The notes beneath the pieces were generated by a model, which did not search any database, had not been told where the DNA came from, and worked only from the letters and a program-made list of their open reading frames with translations. Shown piece by piece: positions 17,998-26,841 of a DNA stretch of 42,899 nt. The stretch is from Gammaproteobacteria bacterium (GTDB lineage Bacteria; Pseudomonadota; Gammaproteobacteria; Steroidobacterales; Woeseiaceae), in the NCBI GenBank assembly GCA_030425905.1, contig JAUHZT010000012.1, forward strand, positions 1-42,899. Direction: 5' to 3'. Both the position numbers and the translations under genes were made by a program. Every line of letters starts with the position of its first letter. Within the stretch, counting starts at the first letter, position 1.

Positions 17998-20499
17998 TTA
18001 CTGAACAAGTGTCACGCCGCTACCGAGGGTAGCTGCGCAAACGCCTTTCGCGATTGAGCGCGTATCCGATCCACCTGCGAGCAGGCGATCAATGAGATTG
18101 TCCGGTCGACCACCAGCGGCGCTGAATGACGCCAGCTCCGAGTACACCGTGGCATAGGTCGGCTGGCTCGCAAGTTGCGGACCGACCGGCGGGTTGCCGA
18201 CGATGTTCTGGATCAGCGGGTTCACGAGCAGGTCGCGGTTCGCACCGGAGTAAGCCGTCGCCGGCGCTGCTCCGAAGTTGAAGCCCGGGAAGTACGTCGC
18301 CGCACCCGGTCCTTCGATCAGCGCGTTGCAGTACTCGATAGCGAGCTGTGCAATTGCCACCTGATGCGACGACAGGAACGTATTCACCTCGGCCACCGCT
18401 GGCAGCGACTGGCGCAGTTCCTGATAAGTCATGTCAACACTCGGTGTCGTCGGATCGACTCCGGTCACTTTGGCGAACGTGGCGTTGATCTCATCAAAGG
18501 TACGAATACCGATATGCGAGGCCGGCGCCAGGTCCGTTGGCGTGATCACCAGCGTCGGTTGGTCCGGCCGGTTAAAGTTAGCGGTAGCCAACCGGTCAAA
18601 GGTCAGGAAGAACTCGTCTTCCTCGGGTCCTTTCTCCAGCGGCAGCACCGCACCGAGCGTTGACAATGGCTGACCCAGTTCCTCGAACAGTGACGCAGAC
18701 AGCGTTTCATTGAGTTTCGAGTAACTCTGGCCAACATTCGCTTCCTTGCCGTTCATCGCAACGCGCATGCCTTCAAGCGGGATGCCTTCGGGCGTGGAAC
18801 CGTCAAGCGTAATGAAGTGCGGCCTGTCGAACAGGTAAGCGTAGGTGTCGTACTGCGCAACCTCGAAGAGAATGAAGGACGAGTCGGCCTTGGTCGTATC
18901 GCCCGGGTACAGAATCTCCGATATGTTGAAGAGCAGGAAGAATTTCTCGCCCACGCCCACATCGTAGTTTTGCTGAATCTGTTCCTGTGTCAGCGCACGG
19001 CGGTGGATAGCGGCGAGGCGCAGTGTGCCCTGCCACAGCCGATCACCGGATGCCTCGTTGCCGAGCACCAGCGCAAACGTGTCCTGCCAGTCAACCAGCG
19101 TGCCGCCCGGCACCGGGTCGGTCTGGGTGACGAGCTGGCCGTTTACATAGATGCGTCGGCCATCAATCGGGCTGTAGGTGGCGACGACATGCTGCAACGT
19201 AGCCTGTAACACTTCAGCGGCGTCTGGCGTTGAAAGCGCCGGGTCACCGTTGAGGCTGGTCTCGTTGGTGCGCAGCAGGAAGTCGTAGTTGTAAAGCGTC
19301 TGGTTCAGCGAGAAGTTACGCGCAGTGGTACCGGCCGAGTAGCTGATAATGCGTGCTTCTTCCTGCGTGACGTTACCCGGAATTACCCAGGCTTCGATAG
19401 AGAACTCGCCCGACTCCTGCAGGATGTCGAACAGCTTTTTCGACGCGGTAGTGGAACCTTGCGCCTTGCCATCATTAATAGTGATACCCCAGCCGCCGTA
19501 CCATTCGACGTTGCCGGACAGGTTGAGGTCAACCGCCGGGTCAACACCGCTGGTGTCGTAAGCCACCAGGCCACTGCCGGTCTTGAATTCCCAGAGTGCA
19601 ATCTGTGCATCCTCGAAGCGGTTGCCGCCGGATGCGACTGTGCCGTCGACCAGGCGCATCGCCTTACTGGTGACAAGGCTCGGGTCTACCACGGTTGCCG
19701 AGATGCCGTCGGAGTAAGCCTGGATGACGGCCTGCATAGCGGCCGCGTCAGAAGTACAGCTACCGGACCAGCAGTTATGGAACTCGGCGCCGAGGCGCAC
19801 GACGAAGCGCGAGCTGGCCGCATCGTCGAGATTGATCTTCGACTTGGCCGCGTCAAATGCAACGCTAATGTCGGGGTCTGCGAAGTACGGCTGAATGGCG
19901 TTCGCCGATTCAGAACTGTGGCAGTTCGAGCAATTTTGCGTCAGCAGGTCGTGGATCGGTGCGAACGACGGCGGTCCGTTCGGATCAGCCGGAAAGTTCT
20001 TGCTGGCGCCCGGGTCCTGTGAGGGAGGCGGGTTCAGCACGATCTGGCGACCGCCACTACCCGAACTGCCGACCCAGTTTTCGATCCAGGTCGTCATGAT
20101 CGAGCCACACACGTTCGGGTCCGAAACCCAGCAGTTATGGCCGCTGCCAACTTTCGATACGAGGCGCGAAGCCGTCGGCTGAGTCACGTCGGTGACGGTC
20201 AGGGCAGCATCAAACGCCATGTTTACGTCATCGTTGCGCACGAACATCGGCAACTGGCCAACCGTCTCGTTGTGGCAGGAGCCGCAGCGATCCGTTGTAC
20301 GGGCATGTGTCCAGAGTTCCTGCTGGAATTTGAGGACGTTGGCGTCACGCGCAACCGGACCGGTGTACGGCGCATTGCCGGTGTTGTTATTGCCGTTGCC
20401 TTGCGGCGGCGGTGTGTCAGTTGTTTGCGCGCCGCCACCACAGGCTGCAAGCATCGCGCTCGCAAGGACAAGCACCAGTAAGCTTTTTGTATTAGTCAT
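17998..20499 (-). CDS. Di-heme lipoprotein with duplicated CxxCH...HNCW domain and LamG-like domain
   Basis: The 833-residue protein has a lipoprotein signal (SAMLAAC, Cys 20) and a Gly/Asn/Pro linker. A heme-type domain with RCGSCH (72-76) and HNCW (121-124) is followed by a second copy with NCSNCH (190-194) and HNCW (241-244). The copies align along their length, including VNMAFDAA versus ISVAFDAA. Residues about 290-520 resemble a LamG/concanavalin-like fold (EFSIEAWVIPGN, RRIYVNGQLV, LRLAAIHRRALTQEQIQQNYDVG). The remaining 300 residues are not recognised. It is expected at the outer membrane or cell surface. It sits 12 bases after the first gene of the operon and 28 before the Tat protein. 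The electron-transfer role is inferred from the CxxCH motifs. Confidence 0.83.
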   Translation of the reverse strand: MTNTKSLLVLVLASAMLAACGGGAQTTDTPPPQGNGNNNTGNAPYTGPVARDANVLKFQQELWTHARTTDRCGSCHNETVGQLPMFVRNDDVNMAFDAALTVTDVTQPTASRLVSKVGSGHNCWVSDPNVCGSIMTTWIENWVGSSGSGGRQIVLNPPPSQDPGASKNFPADPNGPPSFAPIHDLLTQNCSNCHSSESANAIQPYFADPDISVAFDAAKSKINLDDAASSRFVVRLGAEFHNCWSGSCTSDAAAMQAVIQAYSDGISATVVDPSLVTSKAMRLVDGTVASGGNRFEDAQIALWEFKTGSGLVAYDTSGVDPAVDLNLSGNVEWYGGWGITINDGKAQGSTTASKKLFDILQESGEFSIEAWVIPGNVTQEEARIISYSAGTTARNFSLNQTLYNYDFLLRTNETSLNGDPALSTPDAAEVLQATLQHVVATYSPIDGRRIYVNGQLVTQTDPVPGGTLVDWQDTFALVLGNEASGDRLWQGTLRLAAIHRRALTQEQIQQNYDVGVGEKFFLLFNISEILYPGDTTKADSSFILFEVAQYDTYAYLFDRPHFITLDGSTPEGIPLEGMRVAMNGKEANVGQSYSKLNETLSASLFEELGQPLSTLGAVLPLEKGPEEDEFFLTFDRLATANFNRPDQPTLVITPTDLAPASHIGIRTFDEINATFAKVTGVDPTTPSVDMTYQELRQSLPAVAEVNTFLSSHQVAIAQLAIEYCNALIEGPGAATYFPGFNFGAAPATAYSGANRDLLVNPLIQNIVGNPPVGPQLASQPTYATVYSELASFSAAGGRPDNLIDRLLAGGSDTRSIAKGVCAATLGSGVTLVQ

Positions 20500-20511
20500 A
20501 GCCGTGTCTCC

Positions 20512-21687
20512 CTACTGGCCCATGCAGTGAACGGCCGTGTCCGCGAATACCTGCTTCATGCGGTACCCGGAACTGCGGAATGTGTTCGTTATTTCATCGA
20601 CCTTGTCGCGGTCAGTGGCGTTTTCGGCGTCACGCAGGCAGACGGCGCGGAACACCTTCTTCACCTGGCACGCTGCAAAGGCGTAGCTGTTGGCGAGTTC
20701 TTCGCCCATCGATTTCGCGCCGTTACCGGAGCCCGGCAGGCTCTGGTCAAAGCCGAGATAGGCGTTTTGCCCCTCCCGCCAGTAGTTCAGCCAGCTATCG
20801 TCTGTCGTACGGTAGCCCTGCGGGAAGTTGAGGTCGTTATTGAAGTACTTCGGCTGCACGTTGCCGGGTGTGTATTCCAGCCGGCCCGTGTCTTCGTTGT
20901 AGTTGTAATAGGCGAAGGCACCTGCGAGCGGGTCCATGCCCGTATGGCAACCGATGCAGTTGTTCAGGAACAGCCGGCTGTCGCCACCCGGGCTGCGACT
21001 GACGTCCTGGCGAATGCGGTCCGGCGACAGGTTTACATCGTGCACCTGCTCCAGGTCGTTACACATGTGGTTGAGCAGCGTGAAGCGGAACATCGCACGG
21101 TTGGTGCCGGCGATGAAGAATGCTTCCGAGGCGGCACGGGAAGTCATGATGCCGGCGGTTGCACTGGACGGTATGCCGGTGATTGATGACTGCGACGTCG
21201 CAACCAGCTCATCGCGCAGGTTGGCATGGTTGGCCTCAAGCTGTTCATAGTGCGCATTACTGCTCGCCGATGGCGCGGGGCCAGAGCTGCCTACGTAGGT
21301 GAGGTCGGCCGAGAGGAGTGTATTAAAAGGCACGTCGTCCCGGATCATGCCGATAACCGTTGCGATGTAGTCATTCAGCGGTACGAACACAGAGCGATCG
21401 CGATTCGTCCAGGGAGCAACGAAGTTCTTCAACGTCACGTTGTAGAAATTCTCGTCGTCCATGGCGATGTCAGCGGCCGCGGCCGGGTTGCCACCCGTAA
21501 TGGCAGACTCCATCTGCGTCAGGACGGCCTCGCTCGGCGGTACGCCGGCAAGTCTGTCGTGAATGCGCTTCGCTTGTTCACGCGGGCCAGCGGCGGCGGG
21601 TAAAGCAATCGCGGCTGACAGCAGGGTCGCTAAAGCTATCCGTGCGAATCCGGTCATACCGGTATACGTCCTTGTCCATTTTTTCAT
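20512..21687 (-). CDS. Exported single-heme c-type protein (PSCyt/DUF1588-like)
   Basis: The 391-residue protein has a long signal peptide (GFARIALATLLSAAIALPAAAG). One c-type heme motif, NNCIGCHTGMDPLAGAF (Cys 244, Cys 247, His 248), closely resembles the CxxCHxxMDP motif of planctomycete-type cytochrome domains (DUF1588/DUF1592 group). A C-terminal FAACQVKKVFRAVCLRD also recalls those families. It should be periplasmic or surface-exposed. I chose the ATG at 21687 behind GAGAG over the upstream ATG at 21699 and GTG at 21702. It is the first gene of the operon, followed at 12 bases by the di-heme LamG lipoprotein. Confidence 0.83.
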   Translation of the reverse strand: MKKWTRTYTGMTGFARIALATLLSAAIALPAAAGPREQAKRIHDRLAGVPPSEAVLTQMESAITGGNPAAAADIAMDDENFYNVTLKNFVAPWTNRDRSVFVPLNDYIATVIGMIRDDVPFNTLLSADLTYVGSSGPAPSASSNAHYEQLEANHANLRDELVATSQSSITGIPSSATAGIMTSRAASEAFFIAGTNRAMFRFTLLNHMCNDLEQVHDVNLSPDRIRQDVSRSPGGDSRLFLNNCIGCHTGMDPLAGAFAYYNYNEDTGRLEYTPGNVQPKYFNNDLNFPQGYRTTDDSWLNYWREGQNAYLGFDQSLPGSGNGAKSMGEELANSYAFAACQVKKVFRAVCLRDAENATDRDKVDEITNTFRSSGYRMKQVFADTAVHCMGQ

Positions 21688-21800
21688 AACGACTCTCATC
21701 ACGAACTATCAGGTTCTAAGAAAATTCACTGCCATCATGTGGCGGTGCCATTCAAAGACCGAGGGGAACAATAAGCCTGCCAGAACCCGTTAAAATCCAC

Positions 21801-21816
21801 CGTGAAAACACTCACA
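21801..21816. promoter_or_regulatory. Candidate CRP-family operator
   Basis: CGTGA-aaacac-TCACA matches 9 of the 10 conserved positions of TGTGA-N6-TCACA. It lies 114 bases upstream of the first minus-operon gene. No matching promoter was identified with confidence. Confidence 0.4.
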
Positions 21817-22064
21817 GTCCTGCCACGCTTCCCGCAATTACGACCAATCTTCGATTTATGGTTTTGCAACGGTCTGCCCGTATCAAGCAATTGCTGTGCC
21901 ACTCTGCTCGGGGTGTGCGAATCGACTTGAAAAAGCTTTTAGGAACAATGACTTAAGCAATAGTGGCGTGAGCCCGTGATTGCGGTGATATGTAAAATCA
22001 TTGTCTCAATTGGCACACAAGCCGCGAGTGCCCAAGCTTTAAATAATTGATTTATAAGGAATTC

Positions 22065-22100
22065 ATGCCTGTCGCTGAAGGCAGACAGGTGCGTCGCTAG
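22065..22100 (+). CDS. Putative 11-residue leader peptide
   Basis: An ATG preceded by AAGGA at a 4-base spacing opens an 11-codon frame, MPVAEGRQVRR, ending in TAG. Three of the last five residues are arginine. It is followed 18 bases later by the alternative hairpins at 22119-22185, which is the layout of a translation-coupled attenuator. Its short length means the ORF could be chance. Confidence 0.35.
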   Translation: MPVAEGRQVRR

Positions 22101-22118
22101 TGGACACATTGCTGCAAC

Positions 22119-22185
22119 AGCCGCGGCAAACCCAGGCCTGGCGCGGCTTTGGCCTGTTGGCGCAAAAGCACAGCCGCGGTTTTTT
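22119..22185 (+). terminator. Putative attenuator: alternative hairpins ending in a T run
   Basis: Three 7-base segments occur in order: agccgcg (22119-22125), cgcggct (22142-22148) and agccgcg (22172-22178). Segment 2 can pair perfectly with either segment 1 or segment 3. Pairing 2:3 gives a stem directly followed by GTTTTTT (terminator-like), and pairing 1:2 would prevent it. The 2:3 loop is large (23 bases), which weakens the call. Confidence 0.4.
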
Positions 22186-22390
22186 AAGAAAAATGCCGGC
22201 GATGGGAACCTGCCGCGGTGGCGGCACGTTGTTCCGTTGAGTGGTTGATTTAACGATGCGTACTGTCGGGGTTTTTCGACATTACATCGGCTAACACGGC
22301 TCTTTTATACTGCGCGCGGACTGGCCGTGGGAATGAGTAAGTGACTGGTTGCTCTGCGCTTGTTCCCGAAGCCACGCCGAACTGGGCAAA

Positions 22391-22448
22391 TTAACGCGGC
22401 GATGTGAACCACGACCCGGAGCAGGGTTGTGGTTTGTGATGGCGTTAA
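22391..22448 (+). other. Long imperfect stem-loop in the 5' region
   Basis: An 11-bp inner stem (22407-22417 with 22424-22434, one G-U pair, loop ggagca) is enclosed after an internal loop by a 7-bp outer stem (ttaacgc 22391-22397 with gcgttaa 22442-22448). It lies about 155 bases before the start of the 925-residue heme protein gene and could be a structured RNA leader or a protein-binding palindrome. Confidence 0.45.
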
Positions 22449-22602
22449 CGGTTCTACCGGGGCCCAGTGTTCACTATTACATAATTGTTTGAACCGCGGA
22501 GCGAAACGGATTCAGCAGCAAAGGATGCTGCGACGAACTCGGCTCCCGGCAACGGCGGAAGATCGCATTGCTGGCCGCAGTTCAAACCTGAGGTACTGAG
22601 AT

Positions 22603-25380
22603 ATGAACAGGCAAACCAGGACAAAAACGGAAGGAACCTTGTTGCATGCGGCGAAAATGGCTGCAGTGTTGTCTGTGGCGGCGACGCTTTTTGCTTGTGA
22701 TGGCGCCAACCAGGGCGTGCAGATTGGCAACGGGCAGACGCCGGACCCTGTGGTCATTGATTTTCCGATTGCCTATATAAAGACACCGGTGCCGGTTGAC
22801 GACAACGGTGCCTTCATGCAAACCGATTTGCGTGAACAGATTACCTTCGATGTTGGTGGCGACCTCTTTTACAAGGATCGTGCGAGCCCGAGCGCGCTTG
22901 CAGTCAATATCACCGGGCGTATCACCGAAGGAAACGGTGCGGTACGCGATGTTGAGATGGCTTACGACGGCAGCGCCGTGCTGTTCGCAATGCGCACACC
23001 GTTCGACCCGAACCTTGATGACGAAGACCAGGTTACCTGGAATCTCTGGGAATACACCTTTGCCGATGATGAGCTGCGGCGCATTATCACTTCCGACCTG
23101 ACGGCCGAAATTGGCCACGACATCATGCCGAAGTACCTGCCGGACGGGCGCATTATTTTTGCGTCAACGCGCCAGACACGTTCGCAGGCAATCCTGCTGG
23201 ATGAAGGCAAACCCGGTTTCCCGGCGATGGACGAAGATCAGAACGAATACGCTTTCAACCTGCACGTTATCAATCGTGACGGTTCCGGTATCGAGCAGAT
23301 CTCTTTTAATCAAAGCCATGACCTGGACCCTGCCGTGCTGGCAGACGGAACTATTGTGTTCAGTCGCTGGGACCACGCAGGACCGGGCAATGACCAGGTC
23401 AACCTGTATCGCATGAACCCCGACGGGTCGAACCTGGAGTTGCTGTATGGCAACGAGAGTCACGACACCGGCGCCAATGGCGAGACAATCCAGTTCATGC
23501 AACCACGGCAGGCCGAAGATGGCCGTGTGTTCTCGCTGGTACGTCCGTTTGCCGACACCGAAGGCGGTGGCGAGGTTATCGTGATCGATACCGCGCAATA
23601 TGTTGAGAATACCCAGCCGCTGGCCGCGAACATCGGCATCCTCAATGGGCCCGCGCAGGAAGACGCGACCGTGAACGAAGTGCTGACCATTCCGGGTGTA
23701 CCGTCGCCCGGCGGGCGTTATTACTCGGTGTATCCAATCCAGGACGGCAGCACGCGCATGCTCGTGAGCTGGAGTCAGTGCCGACTGATTGAGGCAGGCG
23801 TCGACGCCGACCCGGCGACCATGGAAATTGAGCCGCTGATCGTGCCCTGCACCGATGAGCGACTTGCGAATGTATTCGTAGTGGACCCGAACAACATCGT
23901 GCCGATTCCCGATGGCATGTTCACGGTTGCACCGCCACTGTATGGCATCTGGATTTACGATCCGCGCGACAACACGCAGCAGCCGGTCGTGCCGGGCGAA
24001 GAAGGCTTCATGTTCACCGAGGTAGTCTCGGCGGACCCGCGGCCGACGCCACCCGTCGTGCTGGATGGCAGCAACGACTTTGCGCTCGACGATACACTGG
24101 CTGCCAATGGCGAGGCCGTGCTGAAAATTCGCAGTGTTTACGACTTTGACGGCGGTGCCGTGGCGAATATCCCGGCGCTGGCTGACCCAACCGTGACGCC
24201 AGCCGAAGATCGTCCGGCACGGTTCCTGCGCATCGAGAAAGCGGTTTCAATTCCCGATGACGATTTGCTGGATATCGATAACACGGCATTTGGCGTCTCT
24301 ACGGCCAACGGCATGAAGGAAATCGTTGGCTACGCCATGATAGAACCCGATGGTTCCGTCATTACCAAGATCCCTGCAAATACCGCGTTGATGCTGAGCG
24401 TGCTCGATGAAAACGGCAAGCGCATCACCGCCAGGCACAACAACTGGCTGTCGGCGCGACCGGGCCAGGAAATTGAGTGCAACGGTTGCCATGTCGCGAA
24501 CAGCGGCGTGTCGCACGGCCGCAAGGACGCTTTCGATTCAGCCTGGGCTGGCGCCGCGCTGGCCGGCGTTGAATTTCCGAACACCAATCCGGCGTGGTTT
24601 GTTGGCGATGTAGGCGACACGATGGCCGAGACTCGCGCACGAATCACTTGCGCAAACGATGCTTGTTCGTCGATTCAGCCGTCAATGGATGTCGTGTACC
24701 GCGATGTCTGGACCATCCCGCCGGACCCGCTTGACCCGAATGCACAGCAGCCAGCCGCGGATATCGACTACCTGTACACGGACCTGACCACGCCACCGCC
24801 GGTGCCCGTCGCCTGTTTGCAGAGCTGGCAGGCAAGCTGCCGAGCCGTGATCAACTACGAAACCAACATACACCCGTTGTGGAGCCAGCCACGGCTCGTT
24901 TTTGACGAGACGGTTGACCCGCCGGTCCCCGTACTGGATGCCAATGGCGTACAACTTAGCAACAATTGCCTGAACTGCCATAGCCCGATCGATCCCGCTG
25001 ACGGCGTGACCGTGCGCGTGCCGGCCGGGCAACTCGAACTGCAGGACGGCATCTCGCCCGATGAGCCAGCGCACTTTCATGCCTATCGCGAGCTGTTAGT
25101 TACTGATAATCTTCAGGAAGTGGTCAATGGAGCGCTGGTTGATGCGCAGCAGCAGGTTGGTGTCGATGATGACGGTAACCCGATTTTTGATGTTATTCCC
25201 ATTGCACCACCTGCCAGAACGGCCGGCGCTTTGGCGTCAGGCGACTTTTTCAATCGTTTTGAAGACCCGAACGATTTGCACTACAACATCTTGTCACCAT
25301 CGGAGAGACGCTTAATTGCGGAATGGTTGGATGTCGGAGCCCAGTACTACAACAATCCCTTCGACGCTCCTGTTAACTAA
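22603..25380 (+). CDS. Di-heme beta-propeller lipoprotein, hydrazine synthase alpha (HzsA)-related
   Basis: The 925-residue protein has a lipoprotein signal ending in LFAC (Cys 32). The N-terminal half contains PD40/TolB-like propeller blades such as DVEMAYDGSAVLFAMR, DIMPKYLPDGRIIFASTR and DLDPAVLADGTIVFSRWD. The C-terminal half has two c-type heme motifs, CNGCH (626-630) and CLNCH (789-793), and a closing SPSERRLIAEWLDVGAQYYNNPF. This arrangement recalls hydrazine synthase alpha, and related proteins outside anammox bacteria are called HzsA-related. Hydrazine synthesis is not implied, since no beta/gamma subunits are present. The ATG follows GAGGTA. It is the first gene of a five-gene operon with outer-membrane barrels and overlaps the next by 50 bases. 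Confidence 0.82.
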   Translation: MNRQTRTKTEGTLLHAAKMAAVLSVAATLFACDGANQGVQIGNGQTPDPVVIDFPIAYIKTPVPVDDNGAFMQTDLREQITFDVGGDLFYKDRASPSALAVNITGRITEGNGAVRDVEMAYDGSAVLFAMRTPFDPNLDDEDQVTWNLWEYTFADDELRRIITSDLTAEIGHDIMPKYLPDGRIIFASTRQTRSQAILLDEGKPGFPAMDEDQNEYAFNLHVINRDGSGIEQISFNQSHDLDPAVLADGTIVFSRWDHAGPGNDQVNLYRMNPDGSNLELLYGNESHDTGANGETIQFMQPRQAEDGRVFSLVRPFADTEGGGEVIVIDTAQYVENTQPLAANIGILNGPAQEDATVNEVLTIPGVPSPGGRYYSVYPIQDGSTRMLVSWSQCRLIEAGVDADPATMEIEPLIVPCTDERLANVFVVDPNNIVPIPDGMFTVAPPLYGIWIYDPRDNTQQPVVPGEEGFMFTEVVSADPRPTPPVVLDGSNDFALDDTLAANGEAVLKIRSVYDFDGGAVANIPALADPTVTPAEDRPARFLRIEKAVSIPDDDLLDIDNTAFGVSTANGMKEIVGYAMIEPDGSVITKIPANTALMLSVLDENGKRITARHNNWLSARPGQEIECNGCHVANSGVSHGRKDAFDSAWAGAALAGVEFPNTNPAWFVGDVGDTMAETRARITCANDACSSIQPSMDVVYRDVWTIPPDPLDPNAQQPAADIDYLYTDLTTPPPVPVACLQSWQASCRAVINYETNIHPLWSQPRLVFDETVDPPVPVLDANGVQLSNNCLNCHSPIDPADGVTVRVPAGQLELQDGISPDEPAHFHAYRELLVTDNLQEVVNGALVDAQQQVGVDDDGNPIFDVIPIAPPARTAGALASGDFFNRFEDPNDLHYNILSPSERRLIAEWLDVGAQYYNNPFDAPVN

Positions 25381-26128
25381 GTCCGCTGTTCTCGGTCTAC
25401 TGGTGGCGTTCGCGTTCCAGCTGATCCCCACCGGAAATGTTCAGGCCGCGGAGAAAGCACTACGCCAGGTCGCGGTTGCGGACCCGTATCTAGAAATGCA
25501 TACGGGTCCCGGGCGTGGCTATCCGGTTTTCCACGTCGTGGACCGGGGAGAGAGTGTGTCCATTGTTCGGCAACGGACGACCTGGTACCTCGTGCGCAAT
25601 GACGACGGCATCGAGGGCTGGGTCGATCGCGACCAGATGGAACTCACGCTCAAGCCGGACGGCGAAGCCTTTGACGTCGATCGTGCGGGCATTGAGGACT
25701 TCACCAACGCGAAGTGGGAGCTGGGAGTGCTCGCCGGTGACTTCGGTGGCGCCAACATCGTTTCCCTCTACGGTGGCTACTCGCTCAACCCCAATGTCTC
25801 AATTGAAGTATGGGGTTCACAGATTTTAGGTAATTTTTCGAATGGCTGGATGGGCAGTGTTAACGTCGTCCATGAAGCCTTTCCCGAGTGGCGTATATCG
25901 CCGTTTTTCACGCTGGGCGCAGGCGCAATTCACACTGAGCCCAAGTCGACCATCGTGCAGGGCGAAGACCGTACAGACCAGATAGGGCATGTGGGCGCCG
26001 GTTTCCGCATTTACGCAACGCGACGTTTCGTTTTGCGGGCCGAGTACAAAAGCTACGTGGTGTTCACGAGCCGCGATGACAATGAGGAAGTAGAGGAATG
26101 GAAAGTCGGTTTCGCGTTCTTTTTCTGA
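25331..26128 (+). CDS. SH3b-domain outer-membrane beta-barrel protein
   Basis: The protein is about 265 residues. An N-terminal hydrophobic signal (AVLGLLVAFAFQLIPTGNVQA) precedes a bacterial SH3 domain (VADPYLEMHTGPGRGYPVFHVVDRGESV ... WYLVRNDDGIEGWVDRDQM). A barrel of alternating strands follows (ANIVSLYGGYSLNPNVSIEVW, VGAGFRIYATRRFVLRAEYKSYVVF), ending in a terminal aromatic residue (WKVGFAFFF), the usual signal for outer-membrane insertion. The ATG at 25331 overlaps the end of the heme propeller gene by 50 bases; the start could be later, but no ATG sits close to the signal. The next gene overlaps this one by 31 bases. I infer a surface pore or docking protein for the heme propeller. Confidence 0.78.
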   Translation: MSEPSTTTIPSTLLLTKSAVLGLLVAFAFQLIPTGNVQAAEKALRQVAVADPYLEMHTGPGRGYPVFHVVDRGESVSIVRQRTTWYLVRNDDGIEGWVDRDQMELTLKPDGEAFDVDRAGIEDFTNAKWELGVLAGDFGGANIVSLYGGYSLNPNVSIEVWGSQILGNFSNGWMGSVNVVHEAFPEWRISPFFTLGAGAIHTEPKSTIVQGEDRTDQIGHVGAGFRIYATRRFVLRAEYKSYVVFTSRDDNEEVEEWKVGFAFFF

Positions 26129-26778
26129 TCGCTGCAATGCTCAGCATGACGGGCTGTGCGGCGACGAAGAACCTGTTCGGTTTAGGCAATGAGGAGGCGC
26201 CACCGCCCTCGTCAGAGCCGCCAGGCCAGGTTATTGATCCTTCGGTCGAGCGGCGCGAAATCAAAGAGCCGGCGATTGATCGCGAGGACTTCGAGCTGGG
26301 TGCGTATGCTGGCATCATGAGTGTCGAGGATTTCGGCACCAACGTTGTCTACGGCGCGCGGCTTGCCTACCACCTGACAGAAGGCTTTTTTATTGAAGGT
26401 ACTGTCGGGCAATCCGAGGCGGGGCAAACCAGTTTCGAACTCCTGTCCGGCGGCGCGCAATTGCTGTCTGACAGCGAGCGTACGCTGACTTACTACAATT
26501 TAAGTCTCGGCTACAACATTCTGCCGGGCGAAGTATTCATCGGTGAGGGCCGGGCCTACAACACAAACCTGTACCTGATTGCCGGTCTCGGTTCGACGCG
26601 GTTCGCGGGCGATGACCGATTCACCGTTAATTTCGGTGCTGGCTACCGCTTTCTGCTGACGGATTCTGTGGCCCTGCATATCGATTTTCGCGATCACCTG
26701 TTCGATATCGACTTGTTCGGCGAAGAGAAAACGGTGCACAACCTGGAAGGGCATCTCGGCGTAACGGTATTTTTCTGA
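26098..26778 (+). CDS. Outer-membrane beta-barrel lipoprotein
   Basis: The 226-residue protein has a lipoprotein signal ending in SMTGC (Cys 20) and a Pro/Ser/Glu linker. It then has a small barrel domain with repeated amphipathic strands: FELGAYAGIMSVEDFG, VYGARLAYHLTEGFFIEGTVG, YNLYLIAGLGSTRFAG-like strands, and a C-terminal HLGVTVFF ending in Phe. This matches the small outer-membrane barrel domain widely found in proteobacteria. Its start lies inside the previous gene (31-base overlap), with AGAGGA just before the ATG, which suggests coupled translation. A lipid anchor plus barrel is unusual for a pore, so it may be an assembly or docking partner. Confidence 0.8.
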   Translation: MESRFRVLFLIAAMLSMTGCAATKNLFGLGNEEAPPPSSEPPGQVIDPSVERREIKEPAIDREDFELGAYAGIMSVEDFGTNVVYGARLAYHLTEGFFIEGTVGQSEAGQTSFELLSGGAQLLSDSERTLTYYNLSLGYNILPGEVFIGEGRAYNTNLYLIAGLGSTRFAGDDRFTVNFGAGYRFLLTDSVALHIDFRDHLFDIDLFGEEKTVHNLEGHLGVTVFF

Positions 26779-26841
26779 CCGATCTTCTGACGGAGTTCAC
26801 GGTTCGCCAATGGCCAGCCGCGATACAGTAGGGGCATGACT

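Larger units (their letters stand above)
21688..22602 (+). other. Long divergent regulatory spacer
   Basis: About 915 bases between the two redox operons contain no convincing protein gene other than an 11-codon leader. The spacer holds a CRP-like palindrome, a leader ORF with alternative hairpins, a TATACT -10-like hexamer at 22306-22311 and a large stem-loop. Its composition is more AT-rich than the flanking genes. Any transcript of the plus operon that starts upstream of 22065 would have a 5' leader of more than 500 bases. Confidence 0.7.
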
